Source: Rhizoctonia solani (Eukaryota; Basidiomycota; Agaricomycetes; Cantharellales; Ceratobasidiaceae). Taken from it: a stretch of DNA of 64,000 nucleotides. Shown here piece by piece: positions 11,290 to 24,402 of the stretch; the stretch's first letter is position 1; each line of letters starts with the position of its first letter. The stretch is taken from positions 2,542,001 to 2,606,000 of the forward strand of contig NC_057373.1 of NCBI RefSeq assembly GCF_016906535.1, written 5' to 3'. The notes under the pieces were generated by a model, which did not search any database, was not told where the DNA came from, and was given only the letters and a program-made list of their open reading frames with translations. Made by a program: the position numbers and the translations under genes.

Positions 11290-11591
11290 GGTGTTTCTAT
11301 TGCGTCTATTTATTATTATCTCCGTCTATCTGTCCGTCTCTGGGGCGTCATGGGCATCAAGCATATGGACTCGGCATCTATTTATTTATGTCATGCTTTT
11401 ACTATTTATTTGTTACTCGCGACGATGCTCATCGCCTTCAACTTGTATTTTGTTCAACATGCACTCTAGTATTATTATGATCATCCTGATACGACTCAAG
11501 TTCACCGAGTGGCCCGGGCCCCGGAAAGCACGCGTCCACGTGCCAAAACGAGGTATCAGTACAAGCGCCCACTGTTCTGGTATACCACCAT
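11290..11591. other. Short intergenic region
   Basis: About 300 AT-rich bp between two co-directional genes; nothing recognised. Confidence 0.5.
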
Positions 11592-12450
11592 ATGGCAAAA
11601 ATCGAAGTAGAGCCAGAATCCGACCATGATGATTATACAGTTGAAGATAAATTCGGAATACCTCTTTCTCGACCTTCAGAATTAGGAGAGATACCACACG
11701 ATGAACAAATGCGGCTGATAAACGAGACAGGGATATTGGGCCGGTTGCCAGCCAAAGATGAGGAGAAGCTTTCGCCTTTAGTTGATAGTATACGTGAGTT
11801 ATTGTCTATTACTGAATATGTGCCCTTGAACAAGCTATTATTTTTGCTCTAGTTGATACCACTATCATGGCTATACCACTCGGTACGCTCTATATCGTAC
11901 TTGATCTGTGTGTTTCTTGTTCCATGTCATTGCCTTCTCAAGTTACTCACTAGAGAATATAGTTTGGTCCAGCAACAATACGCCCAACAACCGACTATCA
12001 AAGAGGAGGTTGGAAGAGTTGTGACAAACGTCCCTAGTGAGTTTATCTGTTCGGTCTAACACCCGTCGTCGCTAACACAACACAGTCCTTTTCATTCTGA
12101 TCTATTACAGTACGCGTCGGAATTGCAGGAGCATTGGTGTATTCTAACCAGGAACTCAGCGAATAAGTACAAGGCGACTCCGTTGGCTCAGCTCATGTTG
12201 TTCTTGACGGCAATACTAGCGGGGCCACGTATGATTTGGTTGGTGAATAAAGGTTCTTGGCTACACGTCACTCGTCAGGTAAAGTGGGGTTTATCCTTCT
12301 GTTCCATCTCTGACTTTCTTGTACCAGGCGCCTCCTTTAGGCACAATTTGGATTTATACAATTATCCAGCTCAATCTTATGCCGGCTGTAGCCAGTCTCG
12401 CTATAGTTTTTGGTCTAGCCAAATTTATGAACTGGAAACTAGTGTTTTGA
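11592..12450 (+). CDS. Small fungal multi-pass membrane protein, function unknown
   Basis: Exons 11592..11793, 11853..11907, 11963..12036, 12086..12109 (24 nt), 12160..12278, 12328..12450; 198 residues, frame intact throughout. An acidic N-terminal cytosolic region (about 65 residues) is followed by four hydrophobic segments: TTIMAIPLGTLYIVLDLL, ILFILIYY, LMLFLTAILAGPRMIWLV and GTIWIYTIIQLNLMPAVASL, and a short tail ending NWKLVF. The pattern of Pro/Gly residues at helix ends and the conserved-looking APPLGTIWIY block indicate a real protein, probably of ER or another internal membrane, but I cannot name the family. Confidence 0.7.
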
Positions 12451-12835
12451 CGGGTTTCTTTGTTTTCCTAAAACGATATGCGCTCATCAAGGTGCCCACC
12501 GAGCTCAAGAACACACCTCGAGTCGCGGCGTATGAATGAGCGCAGAGCAAATACTTGGGCATTCACATCCGTGTTCTGGGTGATTCGTTTACATACATGA
12601 CGATAGGGTTTGGGCTCTATATTCAACTCACAACACTCGTCGCATTTTTCACCAAGTAACACAATTTTCTGCATCTACGATACTTGTAATTTATGTACTT
12701 TGAGCCAATAATCGGAGTATGGCCTGTTACTCCCAATACGTGACGTAAGCTGACGCCTCCGGATACATCCGCGTGATTTTGCTCTCCTCCTCATCGACCC
12801 CACAGGCGTCATTTCTTATTCCTCAGTCTAACAAC
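12451..12835. other. Intergenic
   Basis: 3' flank of the membrane protein gene and promoter of IWR1. No feature beyond a CT-rich leader just before the start codon. Confidence 0.5.
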
Positions 12836-14161
12836 ATGGCAGTCACATCCAACGAATACTCTCGTGCAATATTTGTCAAACGAAAGCGTGTTGATGAGCC
12901 CATGGATGCATTAAGTCGGTGAAATGTTGTGGGCGGTGTGCTCCAAGCACTCACTAGGCCATCCTGTTAGTGATTGATCTGCCTTCCCAAACCAAGCGCT
13001 ATCGAGGGGCAGGAGAGGGACAGGGTGTGTTCGCACTTGCAGAGACAATGACAGAAGATCCTTCCCTATTGGATGACCAAAAGGCCAAGGACCTACATGT
13101 ACGTGTTTCCCCTTGGCTCTCCGGACTTAAACACCGCATTTCGACTGAACAATAAACCTTGGGAAGAAACGACTGGCGATGATCAATCAAGAGCCTAGAG
13201 CGTCACCCAAGGTATCGTCTCCGGTCGCGATGGTTATGTCTCCTCCTGGCGCGCCCAGATCGGCGCCTCCTCCTACCCGCGAATATAAAGTATTAAGAAC
13301 TACTCGGGCCCCTTCCTCCGCTGTCACCTCTAATGTTGCTCAGTCATCATCACTGCCGACCGGGGCTGCCACTGCCCGAGCTCCGGTACCTATCCCTATC
13401 CCCGGACAACCATTACCCTCCACCTCCACTTCGACGGTTACGGACCAAACCGAACCTCCAGAACCAAAGTTTGTTCTTTATGAGGCTGTACTCGCGGGCC
13501 CATCAATTGTAGAGCAGCCGGAAGAACCCGCGCCCGAGATGCAAGAGTTCCAGGATCTTTTGCAAGAGTATTTGCGAGGTGAGACCCCACAGTTCAGGGA
13601 CATTCTAGGGGCAAACTAAGCTTGGTCTGGCTAGTCAACGAGATTTCGTTGGATGCACCCCCTCCCAGAAAACCCGTGACGAGCAACTCAGCCACTGCAT
13701 CAAAGAAGCCAGTTGATGAGGATGAGGATGAAGTTTACGTTTGGGATGTGTTCTATCAGCGTCAGAACTTGAGCGGAGACCTAAGTATTTGGGATGGATT
13801 GGCCAACGTCGGGACTTTGTATGCCGTACTCAACTCCCTTTGCCCCAACCAGTACTGACTCGCCTCCGAATAGATCAGGACTGCCGCCCACCGAGGGGGA
13901 TATTCTCGCCGATGAAGAAGAGAGTGACTCGGTCAAAGACGAGGCTGATGAAGATTCGAATGGTTTGTTTACTAGCCCATCTGATTGAGCGTCCAATAAT
14001 TTTATTCATTTATAGAGGAGGACTTTTACCGGAACGACTACCCCGACACGGAGAGCGAATCCGATGGTAAGCCGGAATGTCCAATTACGGTCAATCAATT
14101 GTATGACTCATCTGCCACGCGTTTAGTCTATGAAAGTGACGGCGACCACGAGTGGAGATGA
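12836..14161 (+). CDS. IWR1: Iwr1, RNA polymerase II nuclear import factor
   Basis: Exons 12836..12914, 12971..13098, 13167..13578, 13635..13818, 13874..13962, 14016..14066, 14127..14161; 325 residues. The N-terminal basic patch (FVKRKRVDEP) resembles the Iwr1 nuclear localisation signal. The middle is Pro/Ser/Thr-rich. The diagnostic Iwr1 motif is EDEVYVWDVFYQRQ, followed by the acidic tail DEADEDSNEEDFYRNDYPD that is split over three exons. In yeast, Iwr1 binds assembled Pol II in the cytoplasm and carries it into the nucleus with importin-alpha. Recognition rests on the YVWDVFY and EDFYRNDYPD blocks. Confidence 0.92.
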
Positions 14162-14696
14162 TATCACAATCAACTTTGTTCCGTTTTTATCGGCTTCTCG
14201 TAGCACCACTGTTAAGTATTAGGTATCGGACACTAACCATCCAATTGCAACGATATTCTGTATGTAATCATGTATCCTCAACGCAAAGCAATATCATGGA
14301 TCTCGCAAATCGGTCAACCTGCCATTCAGAAACTAGCTCATCGGGTCGTGCGTTTCGTTTACACATGAATGACATGTACAAAATTTTCGAGAGCGTGAGA
14401 AAAGGGGTAGGGGATAGGATGGGGACAAAACGGACAAGGGGAACAAAGGTTGGAGGCAAACTGTCCAAAGAGGAAGAACGGTGAAATGCGTGCTCGATGA
14501 ATGTACTGTCAAGCGACACACTTAGAATTGAGTATTCTGCTAAACGAGAACGTGGGGAAGGTACGTGAGGGGGCCAAGGGAGAGGGGTGGGGTGGGCCAT
14601 AAGGGACATTCGGAGAAAAGACATCAAGGGTAGGTAAAGGGATGGGGAAAGGGATGGGAAGAGTGATAATGCTTGAACGAAGAACAAATCGGGCGT
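14162..14696. other. Convergent 3' flanks
   Basis: 535 bp between the IWR1 stop and the stop of the KH gene on the other strand. Long purine-rich runs occur at 14395-14660, but there is no coding signal. Confidence 0.5.
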
Positions 14697-16020
14697 TTAC
14701 TCTCCAACTGCCTCACGGCCAACGCGACGCTCCTTCTCGCTTTCGAGTTGGTTATAAAGCAAGAACAGGGCCTTCTCGTTCGCGTCGGGGGTACCAACGA
14801 TGGTAAACATACGTTCGCCGGTCTCATCATGAGGGGTCTTGGCGATGCTGATTTTGCTACCAGAAAGGCGACGAATTTCGGTAATCTTGGAGCCAGCGCG
14901 TCCAATAATACATCCTACCATGTCCGAGGGAATCGAGATATTTTGAGTGCGAAGGGCGGCGGCAGGAGGTGTTTGAGACGGAGGGGGACTGCGAGAGGGA
15001 GGAGAGTTGTTGCCAACAACCTGACTGATACCAGATACTGAGCGACGATTGGATGCGCCACTGTATACATTGTCGGCGGCGCTGCTAATGCGACGAGGCG
15101 TAGTCGACGTTGAAGGAGCAAATGCGCCCGAGTTACGACGAGCACCAGTGCCTCCCAACGGGTCGGCACCTGTTCCCGGGCCGGGGTGGTACAGTACAGT
15201 ACCCAATCCGCGCTCCCAATCCTCGAGCAAGCAACGACCGATTTCGGCGATTGCACGTCCGATGCTCTCAGATGAACCTTGAACTTCGACAACGCGCTCG
15301 GTTGACTGTGGGAGCATTTCCTTACTTGCTACCATGCGGGCACCCGAGTTATCCTGAATGGCCTTAATCTTGAGACCCCCGCGGCCGATAATGGTACCCA
15401 TAAGGTTGTGCGAGATAAGGAGACGAAGGGAAGTATGTGTGCTGCTGGGAGGTGGTGGAGGTGCACCTGGAGACGAGGGGGCGGATTGAAGGAGCTGGGT
15501 GATAATTAGAGTGTATGCCTATAATGGGCCGTGTTAGTAACTGAGCAAGTAGGTTGTATTTGTGTTCAAATTAGATTATACGAAATGAAGAATTGCTGGG
15601 CGGTGCAGAGAGTACCGGGCCTAGTAGCCGCATGATTGGAATACAAAATTGAGAACGTGAGTACCCACCTTGGCAACATCCTCGACGGTGCCACTGACAC
15701 TAAGCACACGCTCGTTGACGCCCTGGACGACCTTGCTCACACCAGCCTTGACGCCAGTTTGCTCACGCAAGTCGGCGACATTCTTACCGCCTTTTCCAAT
15801 AATCACACCGGCTTCCTTGGTAGTGACAAGTGCACGCAAGGTGAGGGTATCCGAGTCCGGGCCGTTGTTCTGTGCAGTACCATCTGCAGGGGAACCGGGG
15901 CGGGAGTGGTTGTTTTGGTCCTCCGCAGGGGTTGGAGATGCTGTAGATCGGAATCAGCGGTTGTGTGTATGGTGCATATATTGCTATCTTACCGGAATTA
16001 TTGGGGGCGGCGGAGGACAT
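14697..16020 (-). CDS. Three-KH-domain RNA-binding protein (PCBP/Hek2/Pbp2-like)
   Basis: Exons complement(14697..15518, 15669..15940, 15993..16020); 373 residues. Three KH domains carry the GxxG loop that grips single-stranded nucleic acid: GVIIGKGGKNVADLREQTG, GTIIGRGGLKIKAIQDNSG and GCIIGRAGSKITEIRRLSG. The first two are close together near the N-terminus; a Ser/Pro-rich linker of roughly 100 residues separates the third. This arrangement matches poly(C)-binding proteins and yeast Hek2/Pbp2, which act in mRNA localisation, stability or telomere-linked functions. The bound RNA cannot be inferred. It shares a 387-bp promoter region with the MEMO1 gene. Confidence 0.92.
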
Positions 16021-16407
16021 GGGGGGAGGGGGAAGAGGGTCGTGATCTGGGTGGATGGTGATGGCAGAGGAAGAGTGGCTTTGGGATTAGACTTCCATCC
16101 GTGACTTTTTTGTCATGGATATCCACGTGCGGGATTCTACAACGGTCACGGGGCGCTCCTATTTCGCATTGCATACTTGTGGACATCCATACTTATTTGC
16201 TAATACGTATTACCCTGGTCTATAATCACACCTAATGTTTCTGGAATTTCCGTACTTCATTTTGTGAATTTTTAACATGTGTGATCATCCATATCAATTC
16301 CCCTGATCGAGTCCCTGACGGTGAACTTTACAATCACCAAAATCCAGCGACACGACATGTGGCTGTGCTCCTCCTGCCGCCCCAGACGTTCCTCCAGATC
16401 CAAATTG
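16021..16407. promoter_or_regulatory. Divergent promoter region, KH gene / MEMO1
   Basis: 387 bp between two head-to-head start codons. No clear TATA box was seen on either side. Confidence 0.5.
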
Positions 16408-17702
16408 ATGTCTATCAGACGAGCAACACACGCCGGGTCATGGTATACTGACAATGGTAGGCAGTAAAAACTGAGTCATACCAGCTTCTGATCGAAGTCT
16501 AGCCGCAACCCTTGATTCACAACTCGATGGCTGGCTGGCACTCGTCCAAGATGGTGCGCTAGAAGGTTTCCGTCCACCAGTTACAGGCTGCAAGGCCATT
16601 ATTGCTCCGTACGGATCACTGATTTTACGTATTGTGCATTGATCTGACATATATCTAGGCACGCCGGATACTCGTATTCTGGGCCTGCTGCGGCATGGGC
16701 ATATAAGAGTATTGATACTACCGGCATGTGAGTGACCTTGCGACAAGCTCGTGTTAGTCAATATAATACAATCCACAGAAAGCGGGTGTTTATCCTCGGG
16801 CCTTCTCATCATGTGTACTTGAGAAGTTGCGCCCTGTCCAAATGCCAGTCATATGAGACTCCAATAGGCCCCTTGCCATTAGATCTGGATAGTGGGTGGA
16901 GGAATCTCCGTTATGAACATTGAGAACTGATATGTTTATATAGCCATCGCAAAGCTACGCGAAACTGGCGCTTTTGAAGATATGCCCCTCGGTACCGATG
17001 AGGATGAACATAGTATCGAGATGCATTTGCCTTATGTGAGGAAAATCTTTGCAGGGTAGGTGATCCGTGGACGTTATCGCTACTCTATCTCAAACAATAA
17101 ACCTAGACTCGATATAAAGGTAGTTCCTATACTTGTGGGAGCAGTCGACCAGGACCAAGAGGCAGACTTCGGAGCACTACTAGCCCCATACTTTGCGGAG
17201 CCAGACACCATATGCATTGTTTCTAGTGATTTCTGCCACTGGTGAGCACCATCCGCCATACATCTGAAATTTCATCCGGCTAATATGGAATCAAAGGGGC
17301 ACACGTTTTAGTTATACGTTTTACTACCCCTCCCCTCCCCCGAGTGCTACTCCAACGAAGCTCTCCCGGAGCATCCAACCCAACGAGGACTATCCGATTT
17401 ACAAGAGCATTACAGCACTCGATAAGCAAGCTATGGATATTCTTACTCTACCAACCGAAGCTCCCGATACCAAGACGGCGGCTCAGACTCATGACGCCTT
17501 TGCTAAATACTTGAAGGAGACTAAGAACACGATCTGTGGGAGGCACCCTATTGGAGTATTGCTCGGAGCATTGGCTGAGCTTGAAAGGGGTGATTCACCT
17601 AGGGCTAGTGCGGTCAAGTGGGTGCGATACGAACAGAGTAGTGAATGCAGAAAGCTTCAAGACTCAAGCGTAAGTTACGCGAGCGCTTATGTGGTATTTT
17701 AA
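16408..17702 (+). CDS. MEMO1 homologue
   Basis: Exons 16408..16456, 16503..16608, 16659..16727, 16779..16891, 16944..17055, 17107..17241, 17297..17702; 329 residues. The aligned landmarks of human MEMO1 are all present: [86 protein letters not shown] and the C-terminal [11 protein letters not shown]. The His/Asp/Cys residues that bind copper or resemble non-haem dioxygenase ligands ([17 protein letters not shown]) are kept. The first intron is 46 nt; a 28-nt alternative would also keep frame, but the 46-nt choice gives the human spacing between WYT and the next block. Role in fungi uncertain. Confidence 0.95.
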
Positions 17703-17868
17703 ATGGAACTCCCTGAAATGAACGAATTGACGTGAAATGCATAATTTTGTTTCATCAAGAAAGTGAGTGCAAAGTATAGAGCGCATATTCATATGTCAAA
17801 GAATCCATCATGATACATGCAAAGTAACGAGTAAAAAAGACAGCAACTGGCAACCAAAACAGACGGTT

Positions 17869-18414
17869 TTACTCCTCGGAGCGGAGTTTTGCTGCGGGGT
17901 TAGTCACCTTGATGCTCAAAGCTTTTGCACTGAATACCAGAATTGAATTGGGTTCTGTTTTGAAAGCATAAATACAATACGTACCGTTCAAGGATGGTAA
18001 CACGGTTCTTGCTGCTGACACCATGTGCAATCTCTGCCGCGAAGCTCTTGTTGTGCATCAACAAGAGCTCGAGCTCGCGGACGTTGTTAACAAGGAACTT
18101 CTTGAGTCCATTAGGAAGAAGGTGGCGAGTCTTCTTGTTCGAGCCGTACCCAATCTGTGTCCCCGACGCCTCTCAGCATGTGGTTAGCGATCGGAGAGCT
18201 CCAGAAACGCACCTTGGGCATAGGCAACTGGCCCTTGAACCGCCTGCGCACCCTGTTATCAATACCCTTGGGCTTCCTCCATGCCTCCTTGACCGAGACG
18301 TAACGGTCGGATTGGTGGCGCCTATGGATGTGGATTAGTGTGAACGCGCCGGGATGGGGACATAATAACGCACTTGAAGGGCTTGGTGCGCTTCTTGACA
18401 ATCTTGACGGTCAT
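17869..18414 (-). CDS. RPL32: Cytosolic ribosomal protein eL32
   Basis: Exons complement(17869..17929, 17985..18154, 18213..18321, 18374..18414); 126 residues. The protein opens [20 protein letters not shown] and contains [23 protein letters not shown] sequence, [29 protein letters not shown] and ends [12 protein letters not shown], matching eL32 along its whole length. A pyrimidine-rich 3' splice site directly before the start (CAG ending at 18421) and further GTGAGT sites at about 18461 and 18590 suggest at least one 5' UTR intron, common in fungal ribosomal protein genes. It is divergent from the dienelactone hydrolase gene. Confidence 0.96.
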
Positions 18415-18943
18415 TTTGGTCTGCAAATAATAATAAAGTCAGCTCTTGTCCCAAAACTCACAGCAATAATTATTGTCCATCCAAGTGCAGAATGCATAAT
18501 CCAGCCCCAAACTTAGTATGATCACCCAGCCGCATGCAATGCGTAGAAATCATTCATGTCGACTAGAAATGACAAAATGCAAACTCACAGTGTCGGCGGG
18601 CCTTGAGGTGTCGGGAACGCCGTATGTTTCGTTGGTATCGTTTGGTGATTCGCAGTGTCCGGATCAACGACGGACTCAAATTTCACTAGCGCTTACACCG
18701 TTACAAAACTACTTTTGTAACGCAACAATCACTTCTCCTTGATAGACTACTAGGAGTCTTTCGGATTCGAAGCTGGATACTCTACTATCGATAGATCGAT
18801 CCTCCCACCTCTCACCATTTGTATTGGATTTTGTATTCAAGTTTGTATTGATATTTGTAGTGCAATTTGTATGCGTGCTCACTAGATGCGTATATAAAGC
18901 CTAGAAGAGGACTGGCTTGAACATTCACAACCACTGAACCATC
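18415..18943. promoter_or_regulatory. Divergent promoter region, RPL32 / hydrolase
   Basis: 529 bp. The RPL32 side carries likely 5' UTR introns. The hydrolase side has a cluster of TTTGTATT-like repeats at 18818-18872 and a TATATAAA at 18891-18898, 46 bp before its start codon. Confidence 0.6.
18818..18872 (+). repeat. Short TTGTATT direct repeats
   Basis: TTTGTATT, TTTTGTATT, GTTTGTATT, ATTTGTAG and ATTTGTAT follow each other within 55 bp, directly upstream of the hydrolase TATA box. They may be a degenerate microsatellite or a regulator site. Confidence 0.5.
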
Positions 18944-20288
18944 ATGTTGATCACCAAGACCCACCACGACATTAAGGCCTCCAATGGTACTATTAGAATC
19001 TTTGTCATTTCTCCTGTAATTCAAGGTATAGTCTCTTTCTGGGAGACAAAGTCATTATAATTATTTGATTGATTGTTAGTTTACCCCGAGGCCAAGTTCC
19101 CTGGAGTAGTCGTCTTTAGGTATTGCCTATTCACATTACATATGCACTCCTTTTACCTATTCACTCAGCGAGATCTATCAAGTCACGGGTCCCGTCGAAC
19201 GATTTGCGGGGCAGATCGCAAGTCAGGGTTATGTAGTTGGTATGTTAGCAAGCTTCCCTAGTCTCGTCTGAACTTGCTGAATAACTCTCCTAAAGCTTGT
19301 CCATCATCTTATCATGAATTTGTTGGGCCGGAGCCCCTCGCGTACGATACCGAAGGTTTGTTCAATATCAACCCCACATCCACGTGAAGTGTTCAACTGG
19401 GTATACAGGTACCGATCTTGGGAACAAGCTCAAAGTAGGTTGATCGTCCAGCAAAAGGATGAGGCCTATCAGCTCGAGAATTGATGTGAATAAATTATTT
19501 GTAGATCGAAAAAGAAGTGGCCGCTTATGATGAAGATGCGACACTCTCGGTTGACCTCCTCGTCTCACTTCCCAATTGCACGGGCCGGGTTGCCGCTACA
19601 GGGATGTGTCTCGGAGGACACCTGGCATTCCGTGTATGCGCATTTCACCTTCACCCGTCCAAAATAGTTAGCTTGAGCGCTCAAATACCTAATCAGGCTG
19701 CATTTGATCCCCGGGTCCTCGCCTCCGTGTGCTTCTTTGCGACTGATGTTCACTCGAGGACGCTCGGCAAAGGCAAGAACGACGACTCACTGGCTAGAGT
19801 AGAGAGAGGTGATCTTAGTGACGGCCGCACGGAACTTGTTATGATTTTCGGCAAGCAGGTATGCCCCATACCTAGAACTACGGGGACAAAAATGTCACTG
19901 TCTAATTAATTATCATGCGGGATCTTTGAATAGGATACGCACGTCCCACGTGCCGGTCGTGATCTCATCCGCAAGACCCTAGAAGATTCAAACGTTATCT
20001 TTAGCGTAAGTCGATAGATGCCGCATATATTCTACTACCTTTATCCATTCGTGACGTAGTTGTTGGAAGTACAAGCTCAGCATGCCTTCATTCGAGATGA
20101 ACACTCCAAGGGCCGTTGGGACGCGGCTTTGACCAAGTCGTGCTTTAACTTTATGATGGAAGGTGCGTTACAATTTACGTGGTAGAAGGGAAGTTACTAA
20201 ACTCAGTATCCTAGTATTCGACCGTACTGTAGCCCGCGATTTGGGTAAACATGTCCCTGTGTCCGGAGAAATCAAGCATGTTTGTTAG
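18944..20288 (+). CDS. Dienelactone hydrolase family protein
   Basis: Exons 18944..19025, 19080..19119, 19169..19239, 19296..19355, 19409..19434, 19505..19633, 19697..19858, 19934..20005, 20060..20162, 20215..20288; 272 residues. An alpha/beta hydrolase of the DLH type. The nucleophile is the cysteine in GMCLGGHLAF, the acid lies in GKQDTHVPRAGR and the histidine in QAQHAFIRDE. SEIYQVTGPVERFAGQIASQGYVV is the typical N-terminal block. DLH enzymes open dienelactones in chlorocatechol breakdown, but fungal members act on a range of lactones and esters; no substrate can be assigned. Ten exons in 1.3 kb, one of 26 nt, is dense even for this window. Confidence 0.9.
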
Positions 20289-21983
20289 CGGTCTGAAGCT
20301 TCCACGCTAAGATACGGTCTGCTTTGTTTGTAGAACAAATAACTCAAAATGAATTGATGGTTGTTACGAGCACAGGCCGAAGGGATTTGATTCCCTATTT
20401 TGAGTCTTTTTCCGCGAGCATCGGACCGACATCCCAAACATCGGGGCCCAATGCTCTGCCAACTTTTAGACTCATCTAGTAGCCGATTTGGCTCGAGTCT
20501 CAGTATACCAATGGTCATGCGCCCAGTATTTGAGTTTCCTATTCGCATTTTAATTAGTAATGGCGTACCGCAAGCCGAGCTGACCAAATCAATTTAATTT
20601 TGTCGAACATTTGGGTGTATGTATGTGTCTTGAAGGTATCTAGTCCGTGTAAGAGACTCAGGAATCCAATAACCGGAATTAAGCAAGACGTGGATAGGAG
20701 AAACTTAATCCACACTGTATAGGCGTTAGTAGAAATGAACAAAACGACCGGGCTGGGCGAGGTACGATGTTCATGGCTGGAATAGAATGGTGAATTCGAA
20801 AGCAAGGTCATACATGAGTGACCTATGAAGACTCATCCTTTGAAAACTTGCTTGTCCTCTCCTCTAAGTGAAGTTTATTATACAATTTGAATTGATCGTA
20901 GTATATCCATATGCATTTAAATTATCACCCTCTCCGTAGCCCATATAATCAGCTTACAACCTCAATCATTCACCCCTTCTCGACACCCAGTATCCAATGA
21001 GTGGTCGCACCATTGATCAAACACTGAGGTTGAATACCGATTATATAGCTTTGGCTCACTTCCTGTGTGCTTCCCGCCTTTTCTTGGTACCAGAGTTAAA
21101 TTTGAACGGACCTATATTCTACTACGTGAGTTGGAGCCATTCCTTGGGCTCAAAATAAATAATCGAGAAGTTCCAGATTGGATGTAATATGCGCTAACTA
21201 GTAGTGTCGTTCCTTCTCGTCCGAGGTACGCATTTAATGGATAATGGGAGAAAGTATAGGGGAGAGCTGAGCTGAACTCTTGAAACGCAGTCCACATCCA
21301 GCTCCTGTCTCTAAAAAATTTTATATGCAGGGCTACATCTTCAGGAGGAATTGAATACTCACTGTATTCTCCGGTTTGGTACTGCTTAACTTAAGTTTTG
21401 AAGGCTCAATACCCAGCCCCTCAACCAACCGATCGTTAATCTTGATCGGCTTCGAGATTTTGAGAATTATTCCAGTGAACAAGTAGATAAATTCGAAAGT
21501 TCGTAATGACTTCGACGCACACGATATACTACGACTCTCAATTGAGTTACCATTAGACGACTTGAGCAGTGAAGTTTTCGCTGAAAGCTAATCATGATAC
21601 AGGCAACGCAAATTTGACCCAAAATCCTCAAATCAACAGAATCGAGTGGGGCTCTACGATCGACCTATTATTGTGGTATAGTGTATTCCCGAGTAATTGA
21701 TACTATCCAACGGAGCCGATGTCTGATAAGCGCCACATCCATCGATCAAACCGCTTTCCATTCTTGTACTAATTTAGACCCATTTCCGATAGCCTTTGAT
21801 TACGATCAGAGAAATTTTCAACGCGCGGGGCAAGTCAAGATAATGAATGATACAGGCCGGTTCGACCCCATTCCTTCAGTGCATTTCAGATAATTCAATG
21901 CATACAAATGATAAGAATGAGTACAAGTTGAAGGGAAGAAGAAAAAAGATGAAAGAGAGAGGAAGCGACTATGGCTACAATAT
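20289..21983. other. Longest gene-free stretch (1.7 kb)
   Basis: Lies between the converging hydrolase and EF-1alpha genes. ORFs on either strand are under 101 codons with no recognisable motif or splice partner. No inverted repeat, target duplication or RNA gene was seen. It may be decayed transposon or an unrecognised non-coding transcript. Confidence 0.45.
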
Positions 21984-23686
<1,703 letters not shown>

Positions 23687-24402
23687 TTTGTTTTAGACTA
23701 TATATGTGTAGGTAGTTAGCAAGTGCTGGTTACTGGTGGTAGTCGAGGGTGGAGAGAAATTTTGTGGAGGACTGGATTAAATGAGATCAAACGACCCTCA
23801 ACCCTAAGTCCATCCACAAACCATCTTGTCATCCACTTTATCCACCGCGCATAGATGGGGCAAAAACACCATCGACGGCAGCGTCGACAGAGAATAGACA
23901 GTAGACTCACTATAAATTTAATTCGTGAAAGAGCAAGCTCGTGAAGGAAGAGGGAGAGTGCAGCTCGTCGACTGGGTTTGGCTCCAACTTAAGGGCCGGA
24001 ATTTCAATCAGATCGGAAATTTTTGAGCTAGCCCCATCTCATCGATTACGCGGACCTCTTCCGTTGAAAATTTTTTGTAGTTTCCCGAGTCACGAATCCA
24101 CATACCCCCTTGGCTTTGTCCGGCTCCCCTGTGCCCTCGGCTTCGATGCTATCAGCCAAGTCACGCGCATATATCCAAAGCCGGTTTTCCATGTGTCACA
24201 TATCAAAAAGGGGCTAACACACCATCTTTGACCGTCTCAGAGGCGAAGCTACCGCAGGTGTGGTATCGTAATGTTCACAAAATGTTTTATTGGGAAGCAT
24301 ATAAATGAATAGTACAGATGATTGGGAGGCATAAATGTTGTATACAAAAAATCGCACAGAGTCTGACCCATATCCCATTAACCATAACCATCCTCTCCAC
24401 AT
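23687..24402. promoter_or_regulatory. TEF1 promoter and probable 5' UTR intron; kinase 3' flank
   Basis: On the minus strand a GTGAGT site at 23910 and an AG acceptor at 23698, 12 bases before the start codon, delimit a probable 213-nt 5' UTR intron, as is common in fungal TEF1 genes. The rest is pyrimidine-rich promoter. Confidence 0.6.

Noticed and set aside
16457..16484. 28-nt intron in the MEMO1 gene
   Set aside because: Keeps frame but is too short to splice, and the 46-nt alternative (to 16502) reproduces the spacing of human MEMO1.
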